A stretch of DNA of 31,356 nt from JANSWO01 sp964351875 (GTDB lineage: Bacteria > Pseudomonadota > Gammaproteobacteria > Pseudomonadales > Azotimanducaceae): the NCBI GenBank assembly GCA_964351875.1, contig CAYGQC010000030.1:1-31356 (forward strand), in the 5' to 3' direction. The position numbers and the translations under genes are program-made. This document shows, one piece after another, positions 15,868 through 21,806 of this stretch; the first letter of the stretch is position 1; every line of letters starts with the position of its first letter. The notes below the pieces were generated by a model that was given only the letters and a program-made list of their open reading frames with translations, was not told the origin of the DNA and made no database searches.

Positions 15868-16596
15868 TCAGTTGATTCGTTGAACGCCGTTGTCGGCGAT
15901 ACGCAGGTAAGTAAGGTCACCGCGCACCTCGAGATTTCCAGTTATCGACACGGGAAGTGCGACGTCCGGAACTAAAGCAAGAGATGCAGAACCGCCATCG
16001 TTTGTGGTGAGCATGTAGCCATAGCGATCGCCCTCTGCGTCAGTCACCACCAGCATTGGAGGCATGCCACCAGTCAGGCAATTCGCTGCGCAAGCACGAT
16101 GCACTTTGCCGGTGCCGGGTTTCATGACACCCAGAAAGCACTTCGAATCCACAATCTCTCCGACCATCTCAACGCTTGTGCCGGCGACGGGCTGCGGAGC
16201 GGTGACTTCGCTGGCAGCTGCAACTGGTTGAACATCTTCTGCTGCGTACACTTCCAGCATCTGCCAGCCGCCCCGTTCGATGGGCACGCCGCGAATAGCG
16301 ACATGCTGACCCACGTAATCAACGACCACGTCCAATGCCGTGATTTTGCCCGCACGGACCAGAAGTATCGATTGGCCGTCTGCCGTATGTAGAACTGGAT
16401 ATGGGTTCGCGGACACCACGCCCTGTACGTTGTTTTGAATACTTGGATCCCACTGTCCTGTGCCGGCGGTAAGCTGGCCGGCGCTGATGAAGGCAGCTGT
16501 CGCGAGTACGATGACCAACAGCACAGGTACAACGAGCCGATAGAAACGTTTGCTGTCTTCGGTAGCGGTAAGGTAGCCGACGAAAAACTTACTCAT
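15868..16596 (-). CDS. Membrane-anchored protein with conserved Cys/His cluster
   Basis: This 242-residue protein has one N-terminal transmembrane helix (about 20-40, LVVPVLLVIVLATAAFISAG). The rest is expected outside the cytoplasm: a small beta-rich domain (about 55-120), an Ala/Pro linker (121-140), and a second domain that begins VEMVGEIVDSKCFLGVMKPG and continues with a CxxxC pair. C153, H166, C169 and C173 form a compact cluster (GKVHRACAANC) that could bind a metal or react with thiols. I associate this motif with proteins neighbouring Rieske and ferric-reductase-like genes, but know of no assigned function. It overlaps the preceding Rieske-membrane gene by 8 bases and is followed by the Rieske/ThDP gene, arguing for a shared redox function. 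Confidence 0.7.
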   Translation of the reverse strand: MSKFFVGYLTATEDSKRFYRLVVPVLLVIVLATAAFISAGQLTAGTGQWDPSIQNNVQGVVSANPYPVLHTADGQSILLVRAGKITALDVVVDYVGQHVAIRGVPIERGGWQMLEVYAAEDVQPVAAASEVTAPQPVAGTSVEMVGEIVDSKCFLGVMKPGTGKVHRACAANCLTGGMPPMLVVTDAEGDRYGYMLTTNDGGSASLALVPDVALPVSITGNLEVRGDLTYLRIADNGVQRIN

Positions 16597-17647
16597 CAGT
16601 GGATCCTGCCTGGATGGTGATAATCGGCCGCGCGGTGCCTTCGGGAAGCGGGGTCGGATTCAGCATGACTTCATCGCCATTCAAGCGAACTTCGAACGTC
16701 GCCAGTTTCTCGGTGAATGGCGCTGGCGCGCGGCCGTCTTCAGGCCGGTACTGAAAGCCATGCCAGGGGCAAGTAATGCAGCCATCAATGATCCGGCCTT
16801 CGCCGAGAGGCCCGTTCTGGTGTTTGCATACGTTCGATACAGCGGCCAGCTTGTTGCCGTCGTAGCGAAACACGGCGATGCGCTCTGATCCCTTGGGCTG
16901 GACCACGATGGCGGCATTGTCTTCGATGTCCTGCCAGGGTCCGACGCTAATCCAATCCTCAGACTCGATCGCTCGCTGGCCGCGCCTACTTTTCCACGCT
17001 GCTGCCAGATGCAATCCGCCAACCAGCCCTACGCTGACATATAGAAACGGCGCGGTCACGCCCGTGTTGGCGTTTTGCATAGCGCCGGTTGCAACGTGAA
17101 TCACGAGTAGCGCATAGGCCAGATATACCCCCATATGCAACGCTTTCCAGAAAGGCGCACCTAGATTTGAGTTCCAATAGTCGTGGCTCGTCGCGGCCAT
17201 CAATAACAGGATCACCAACGCCACTGCGCCGAATGGTTGAAAAGGAAAGTCCGATATCTCGCTATAGCTGCCGGGTGAGTTGAACAGCGTAACCAGGGGG
17301 TTTTCGAGCCCGAAGCCGTGGTACCAGATGATGGCTAGTATCGCGTGGACAAGCGCCACGATGAACATCGAGACACCCATGTGGCGCCGGTTGTAGAGCA
17401 AAGGCAAGAAACGATCGGAGAGCCGCGCCAACGGCCCAATGCATAGAATCAGTGTCAGGAACACAAACGCGCAAGTTGCCAAGGCTCGGATGATGACGAT
17501 CATCGGCGATAGCGCTTCGCCAGCTGGGGTCGTCGTTCCCGTTACGCCGACGAACACCGCGATGTAGGCAAGGATGCCGAGCCAAAGGGTAAGGTCGTAG
17601 ACGATCTTGTTGCGGTTCCACTGAACCGGCACGTAAGCGTGGCTCAT
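16589..17647 (-). CDS. Ferric-reductase-like membrane domain fused to a C-terminal Rieske domain
   Basis: In this 352-residue protein, residues about 15-218 contain about six hydrophobic helices and histidines spaced as in haem b-binding ferric reductase-like/MsrQ proteins: H89 and H101 (RRHMGVSMFIVALVH), and H171 and H184 (LHMGVYLAYALLVIH). Residues about 230-335 are a Rieske domain with complete ligands: C274 and H276 in CKHQNGPLGEG; C293 and H296 in CPWHGFQY. It would pass electrons between a soluble [2Fe-2S] centre and membrane haems, or quinone. The domain order (membrane first, Rieske last) is opposite to that of the other two Rieske fusions in this operon. Its ATG overlaps the stop of the upstream 51-residue gene (ATGA), indicating translational coupling. 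Confidence 0.88.
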   Translation of the reverse strand: MSHAYVPVQWNRNKIVYDLTLWLGILAYIAVFVGVTGTTTPAGEALSPMIVIIRALATCAFVFLTLILCIGPLARLSDRFLPLLYNRRHMGVSMFIVALVHAILAIIWYHGFGLENPLVTLFNSPGSYSEISDFPFQPFGAVALVILLLMAATSHDYWNSNLGAPFWKALHMGVYLAYALLVIHVATGAMQNANTGVTAPFLYVSVGLVGGLHLAAAWKSRRGQRAIESEDWISVGPWQDIEDNAAIVVQPKGSERIAVFRYDGNKLAAVSNVCKHQNGPLGEGRIIDGCITCPWHGFQYRPEDGRAPAPFTEKLATFEVRLNGDEVMLNPTPLPEGTARPIITIQAGSTDE

Positions 17648-17799
17648 GGCAGAACTCCAGCTGCGCTGGGCTGCACTAGCTCCGGGTTTCGTGGTGTCTC
17701 GCTAACGTTGGCGACTTCGGCGTAGTAGATGAACACCACCAGTATCGGTAGCAGCGCGAGCCAAAGAAGAGCGTGGCTACGTCGATGAGATCGTTTCAT
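17644..17799 (-). CDS. 51-residue single-pass membrane protein
   Basis: An ATG at 17799 opens a 51-codon frame preceded by GAGGTA, and ends in an ATGA overlap with the ferric-reductase/Rieske gene. The product begins with a basic segment (MKRSHRRSH), then a hydrophobic helix (about 10-27, ALLWLALLPILVVFIYY), and ends with a short polar tail, giving a probable N-in topology. The spacing, ribosome binding site and overlap support a real gene, although I recognise no family. A role as an accessory subunit of the haem/Rieske membrane protein is plausible. Confidence 0.7.
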   Translation of the reverse strand: MKRSHRRSHALLWLALLPILVVFIYYAEVANVSETPRNPELVQPSAAGVLP

Positions 17800-17802
17800 G
17801 GC

Positions 17803-17988
17803 TTACCTCGCTACCAGCGTTTTCGATAACAGCAGAGGCCACAGCAGCAATGCTGCTGGCAGCCAGAGCATGCGGACTGTCCAGCGTGCACCCGTTGCTC
17901 CAGGATCCAGTTTGCGGAAGCCTTTGCTGACAAACCAAAGAGCAAACAGCGCGCCGACAATCACGTAACTACTCAGCACTATGATCAT
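17803..17988 (-). CDS. 61-residue two-helix membrane protein
   Basis: This small protein has two hydrophobic helices (about residues 2-20 and 37-57) separated by a basic loop (KGFRKLDPGATGARWTVRM). It starts at an ATG that overlaps the upstream Rieske-GltB stop (ATGA), with GGGAGAGG upstream, and is followed by the 51-residue gene after 3 bases. I recognise no family. Its operon position suggests that it serves the membrane arm of the redox system. The paired tiny membrane proteins resemble small subunits of membrane oxidoreductases in size only. Confidence 0.72.
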   Translation of the reverse strand: MIIVLSSYVIVGALFALWFVSKGFRKLDPGATGARWTVRMLWLPAALLLWPLLLSKTLVAR

Positions 17989-19604
17989 TGGCCTCTCCCC
18001 CAGACGCCGCCGTAGGCTACGCCGGACAGCTCTGCCAGTTCTCTCTCGAACGTCGTCAGATCGTCGATGGCAAATTTGGCGAGATGGTCATGGCCGCAGG
18101 CACGAGCGAGCACTTGCATCAACGAAACACTGGCTTCGAAGAAGTTTGCGAGCCGTTTTGCTGATTCCTCGACAATCAGCCGCGAGGTCAGGCTTTCTTT
18201 TTGCGTCGCGATACCGACCGGGCAGTTGTTGCTCGCGCAGGCCCGCATGCCGAGGCAGCCGATCGCTTGCAGCGCTGCATTCGAAACGGCGATGCCGTTT
18301 GCACCGAGTGCCAGCGCCTTGGCAAAGTCCTCTGGCAAGCGAAGGCCGCCTGTGATGATCAAGGTGACATCGGATCGGTCGAGTCGGTCCAGATGAAGAC
18401 GTGCACGCGCCAATGCTGGCAGCGTTGGTACGGAGATATGGTCCCGAAAGATGAGCGGCGCAGACCCTGTGCCACCGCCGCGACCGTCCAGAATGATGTA
18501 GTCCACGCCGACTTCGAGTGCTGCATCGATGTCTTTTTCTATTTGCTGAGCGGACAGCTTGTAGCCGATGGGTATGCCGCCTGTCTGTTCGCGTACTTCG
18601 TCCGCGAAGTCACGGATTTGCGAGAGCGAATGCCAATCCGGAAAGGTGGCTGGAGAAATTGCGGTCTCGCCAACGTTTAAGCCTCGAACCTCCGCGATCT
18701 TCGCGGTGACTTTGCTGCCAGGAAGGTGGCCGCCAGTTCCAGTTTTGGCGCCTTGTCCGCCCTTGAAATGAAACGCCTGGGTCTTCTTCACCTTGTCCCA
18801 GGAAAAGCCAAATCGAGCGGACGCCAACTCGTAAAAGTAACGGGAGTTCGCTTGCTGCTCCTCAGCCAGCATGCCGCCTTCGCCGGAGCAGATGCCAGTG
18901 CCGGCCAGTTCCGCACCTGCGGCGAGTGCCACTTTCGCTGGCTGTGATAGAGCGCCGAAGCTCATGTCGGAAACGAACAAGGGAATGTCGAGCTGCAATG
19001 GCTTGGCTGCGTTTGGGCCGATAACCAGATCGGTGCCAACGGCTGCGTCGTCGAGTAGCGGAAGCCTGTGCAGCTGCGCAACGTTGAACTGCAGTGAGTC
19101 CCAGCTGGGCAGGTCTTCTCGCGAGACGCCCATCGACCCACCAGGCCCATGATGACCGGTCTTGCTCAGGCCGTCTTTTGCGTATTCATGGATGCGCTTT
19201 ACGTGCGGTTCAGCCGGGTCGCCATGTGGATCTGCATAGTTGCCCAGATACACATCGCGCTGATAGGGCTGAGGGTTGTCTGTTTCCCAGGCAGCCACTT
19301 CGTCGGCGTCAACGAGCACCTGATCGCCTTCGATCCAGCTGGTGAACTTGTGCAGAACTTCGCTGTTGGCATACGCACTGACACCGGTTTCCAGCCGATA
19401 GTCCCAACCGTGCAATCCACAGATCAGGTCATCGCCAAGTACGTGGCCATCTGACATCAGCGCGCCTCGATGCAGACAGCGTCCGTAAAGGACTGAGACA
19501 TTGTCGTCGAACCGGGTAACGACTAGATCGACATTCGCAACGAGCGCGTGCGCGGGCTCTCGGTCTGCGAGCATCGATAAGGTCGCGACTTTAGTTTTCT
19601 GCAT
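17985..19604 (-). CDS. Rieske domain fused to a glutamate-synthase-like FMN/3Fe-4S barrel
   Basis: This 539-residue protein is the first gene of the operon and has a strong GGGGGG ribosome binding site. Residues 1-105 are a Rieske-type domain with ligands C43/H45 (CLHRG) and C62/H65 (CGLHGWDY). Residues about 180-510 match the FMN-binding synthase domain of glutamate synthase (GltB-type), including PLFVSDMSFGALSQPAK, SGEGGM, GGQGAKTGTGGHLPG, the glycine-rich IILDGRGGGTGSAP, and IITGGLRLPEDFAKALALGA. The 3Fe-4S cysteines C450, C456 and C461 have the C-x5-C-x4-C spacing of GOGAT. There is no glutamine amidotransferase domain, so it is not a complete glutamate synthase. It would move electrons between flavin, 3Fe-4S and 2Fe-2S centres; the substrate is unknown. 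No signal peptide is seen. Confidence 0.9.
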   Translation of the reverse strand: MQKTKVATLSMLADREPAHALVANVDLVVTRFDDNVSVLYGRCLHRGALMSDGHVLGDDLICGLHGWDYRLETGVSAYANSEVLHKFTSWIEGDQVLVDADEVAAWETDNPQPYQRDVYLGNYADPHGDPAEPHVKRIHEYAKDGLSKTGHHGPGGSMGVSREDLPSWDSLQFNVAQLHRLPLLDDAAVGTDLVIGPNAAKPLQLDIPLFVSDMSFGALSQPAKVALAAGAELAGTGICSGEGGMLAEEQQANSRYFYELASARFGFSWDKVKKTQAFHFKGGQGAKTGTGGHLPGSKVTAKIAEVRGLNVGETAISPATFPDWHSLSQIRDFADEVREQTGGIPIGYKLSAQQIEKDIDAALEVGVDYIILDGRGGGTGSAPLIFRDHISVPTLPALARARLHLDRLDRSDVTLIITGGLRLPEDFAKALALGANGIAVSNAALQAIGCLGMRACASNNCPVGIATQKESLTSRLIVEESAKRLANFFEASVSLMQVLARACGHDHLAKFAIDDLTTFERELAELSGVAYGGVWGRGQ

Positions 19605-19731
19605 ATTTGGTTCCCCCCCAAAGGGATACTAGGATGTCGCAGCACGCGCCGTCCCGCGCGTTGCTGTGATTGTTCGACCAGGCTGAGTTCAAAGGTTCCC
19701 GCGCGCCAGGTCTTTTTTCCCCTGTACGCGT

Positions 19732-19759
19732 ACGCTACGAATGCGTCTCGGCGTAGCGT
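19732..19759 (-). other. Eight-pair hairpin between the VOC gene and the Rieske operon
   Basis: ACGCTACG and CGTAGCGT form a perfect 8-bp stem with a 12-base loop, starting 3 bases after the VOC stop. In the minus-strand RNA it is followed by a purine-rich stretch, not a U tract, so it is not a standard intrinsic terminator. It may be a 3' stabilising hairpin or an operator. The promoter of the Rieske operon should lie between here and 19605, but I could not assign -35 and -10 boxes. Confidence 0.35.
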
Positions 19760-19762
19760 GTC

Positions 19763-20338
19763 TTAACGCGGCTTGTACGGTACGGCCCGCGGGCTTCCGG
19801 TTGACATATCCAGCATGCGAACGGGATCTGCCTTGTCATCCCACTTCTCGGCAGCTTCGCGAATGAGCCCAAAGAACGAATCGTAGAAAGCGCTACGAGC
19901 CATTAGCTGAATCATCACCCCGGGCTTATCAACACTGTCGATGTAGGCATGAGCCAAATAGTTGGGCGCTTCGCCGTAGCGTTGCCAGACCTTGAAGCGA
20001 TGACCAGCTGCTTCTAGCTCACTGAGCTTGTTGTCAATGTCATCCACCCAGTAGGCCAGGTGTTGCAAACCGCCGGTTGGATGATCCACAAGAAAGTCAC
20101 TGTAGATCGATGGATGATCGCCATCTGGTGTGATCACCTCGATCTGCTGATCACCGCTATAGGCAAAAGCTGCGCGCATGCCAGCGCTTATGTGCTTGCC
20201 ATCGTACTGACCAGACATGCCGTTGATGTCCTGGAGGAAAAACGGTCCGACTCCACGTGCGAGCCAATGCTCGATAGCGGCCTCGACGTCGGGAACCACA
20301 TACCCCTGCTGAACAACCGATCCAAATAGCTTGCTCAT
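19763..20338 (-). CDS. VOC-superfamily (glyoxalase-like) protein
   Basis: This 191-residue protein has two beta-alpha-beta-beta-beta halves typical of the vicinal oxygen chelate superfamily: FGSVVQQGYVVPDVEAAIEHWLARG in the first half with QQIEVITP, and GLQHLAYWVDDIDNKLSELEAAGH in the second with GVMIQLMA. The usual metal ligands would be Q10, E67, H93 and Q144, with Gln at two sites where His and Glu are common in glyoxalase I, so metal binding may differ. A ring-cleaving dioxygenase, epimerase or glyoxalase-like role is possible; I cannot choose. It is upstream of the Rieske operon on the same strand with 158 bases between, and could share its regulation. Confidence 0.8.
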   Translation of the reverse strand: MSKLFGSVVQQGYVVPDVEAAIEHWLARGVGPFFLQDINGMSGQYDGKHISAGMRAAFAYSGDQQIEVITPDGDHPSIYSDFLVDHPTGGLQHLAYWVDDIDNKLSELEAAGHRFKVWQRYGEAPNYLAHAYIDSVDKPGVMIQLMARSAFYDSFFGLIREAAEKWDDKADPVRMLDMSTGSPRAVPYKPR

Positions 20339-20458
20339 GGCACTACTCCGATTGATGGCTACACGGCTGGCAATAGATTCTGCCCCTTCCTACTACAGTA
20401 TGCGCGCCTTGATCGATCGAGGAGGGTACTTTGAGGCGAGCCGAATCAACTGGGGTGG

Positions 20459-20479
20459 GCGAGCGCGGCGACGCGATCT
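20459..20479 (+). repeat. 21-bp GC-rich direct repeat, copy 1
   Basis: The unit starts GCGAGCG and ends GCGACGCGATCT. A second copy at 20497 differs at two central bases (CG versus TA). Both lie in the 283-base gene-free stretch between the VOC and DUF6544 genes, in which I see no coding sequence. Confidence 0.6.
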
Positions 20480-20496
20480 TAAGCGTGCCCGTCTTC

Positions 20497-20517
20497 GCGA
20501 GCGTAGCGACGCGATCT
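20497..20517 (+). repeat. 21-bp GC-rich direct repeat, copy 2
   Basis: It matches copy 1 at 19 of 21 positions and is 38 bases downstream of it. TCGCG and CGCGA near its ends make it imperfectly palindromic, as in REP-like intergenic repeats. Confidence 0.6.
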
Positions 20518-20621
20518 CGATCCGCAACCGACCATCTCACCACGGGTCCTGACGCTACTCAGGCAAGCACCGCCGCGTGCGCTGGGCAAAGTACGTCGAT
20601 AGTGTCGCCGAAGACGTCGGA

Positions 20622-21455
20622 TCAGGTTACGAAGTGAATAGAGGTGACCCGAGCTTTGTAGAAAGGGAAATAGTCTGGTGTGCCAATGTGATTCCCGCCT
20701 TCTACTCGAGTGGGTAGGCGATAGCCTTCGACATTTTTGAAATCGAATAGATCCCCGCCGAACGGCTGCAGTTGGTATTGCTTCTTGGGATTGACGTTAC
20801 TCCAGCGCTGAATGGTTACGCGGGTAGGTTGGCCGGTTTCGAGGACCGTGATGTCCACTGACTGCTGGAGTTGCCCGAACGTAACGCTGGCCCTGGCGGT
20901 CGAATCGTCGACGCCTTCCCACTGCACGTTATCTGAGGGCAGCAGGCTTGCCGGTGCCCAGAACGCGCCTTCTGCGATCACTCGGCCAAACGCTGAGCGC
21001 ATGTTATCGATTTCACCGCCCACGCGAACTATCGGCAGTAGACCGAACAGCCAAAAGCGTGTCCATGAGGTATTGGGTGTTAAACCGTCCGAACCGCTGA
21101 TGTATCTCGAGCTAGTCCTCCAAACTAGCCCGTTCGGTGGAGCGAGTATCTGACGCGCAAAGAAGCTTCGGTATTTGGGTTTGCTCGAGCTGCCAAGCCC
21201 GAGATTGCATGACATCTCAAGCTCTACAACCTGATGCAGCGGTGTACCCGGTTTGATGCAGTAACGGAAATAGCGCTGGGCAGGCTCGGGAAGATCCGCG
21301 ATCTGAGCGATATCAAACAGGTTCTCCGAGTTTTCGGATGTGCCGGCTAAACCGTGCCAGGCGACGTCATCTCGCCGGCGATCGAAAGCACGCCAGCTAG
21401 CAAGCGCTGCAATTGTCATCACACAGACAAATAGAAGGGTCACCAGATTTGCCAT
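20622..21455 (-). CDS. DUF6544-family protein
   Basis: This 277-residue protein has an N-terminal hydrophobic helix (about 4-21, LVTLLFVCVMTIAALAS) acting as a signal anchor. The body fits the DUF6544 layout: LPEPAQRYFRYCIKPGTPLHQVVELEM near residues 55-80, then FARQILAPPNGLVWRTSS, LFGLLPIVRVGGEIDNM, AEGAFWAPASLLPSDNVQWEGVDD, and a C-terminal FKNVEGYRLPTRVEGG. The family is described from sequence only and has no known activity. The predicted fold is beta-rich and probably periplasmic, or on the outer face of the inner membrane. It diverges from katG across a 351-base region. Confidence 0.8.
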   Translation of the reverse strand: MANLVTLLFVCVMTIAALASWRAFDRRRDDVAWHGLAGTSENSENLFDIAQIADLPEPAQRYFRYCIKPGTPLHQVVELEMSCNLGLGSSSKPKYRSFFARQILAPPNGLVWRTSSRYISGSDGLTPNTSWTRFWLFGLLPIVRVGGEIDNMRSAFGRVIAEGAFWAPASLLPSDNVQWEGVDDSTARASVTFGQLQQSVDITVLETGQPTRVTIQRWSNVNPKKQYQLQPFGGDLFDFKNVEGYRLPTRVEGGNHIGTPDYFPFYKARVTSIHFVT

Positions 21456-21806
21456 TGCTTGACGCTAGCGTTCTTTCGCAGAAGAAAGCATAGGTAATGA
21501 CCGAGCCTCCCCTGTGGAGGATACATGCTGGATGTTGTAAGACCCTGATTGCGGGGTGCCCGAAGGTTCACTCACCATTGCCGCCTGTGGGGAATCGCGT
21601 TGAATGAGTCTTGTGCGTTCGTTCTCCCGAACCCTTACGTGTGTTCTTGGCTATGTGATGTGGGAGCGCTTGTTCGTATGTTGCGGCTGATAAGAAGAGC
21701 CTATGGTTTCTATAGTTTCAAACGAATATCTCTATGAACGCGCGGTTGTTAGGTTGTCCTCGCACAATCAAATTCACTGAGCAGATCGTCTGCTGAGGAG
21801 CTTTTC
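21456..21806. other. Divergent intergenic region between DUF6544 and katG
   Basis: This 351-base stretch has no convincing gene and must contain the promoters of both flanking genes. Directly before the katG ribosome binding site (GAGGAG, 21795-21800) is a perfect small hairpin, AGCAGA/TCTGCT with loop TCG (21780-21794), which could affect translation. CTAT occurs at 21701, 21710 and 21732, but the complete OxyR pattern is absent. A 62-codon frame (21549-21737, TTG start) has no supporting feature. Confidence 0.5.

Noticed and set aside
21701..21735. OxyR-type operator before katG
   Set aside because: Two CTAT words are 22 bases apart, as in OxyR sites, but the alternating ATAG words are missing at the required positions.
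21549..21737. 62-codon frame upstream of katG
   Set aside because: TTG start, no ribosome binding site and no family; it is probably chance.
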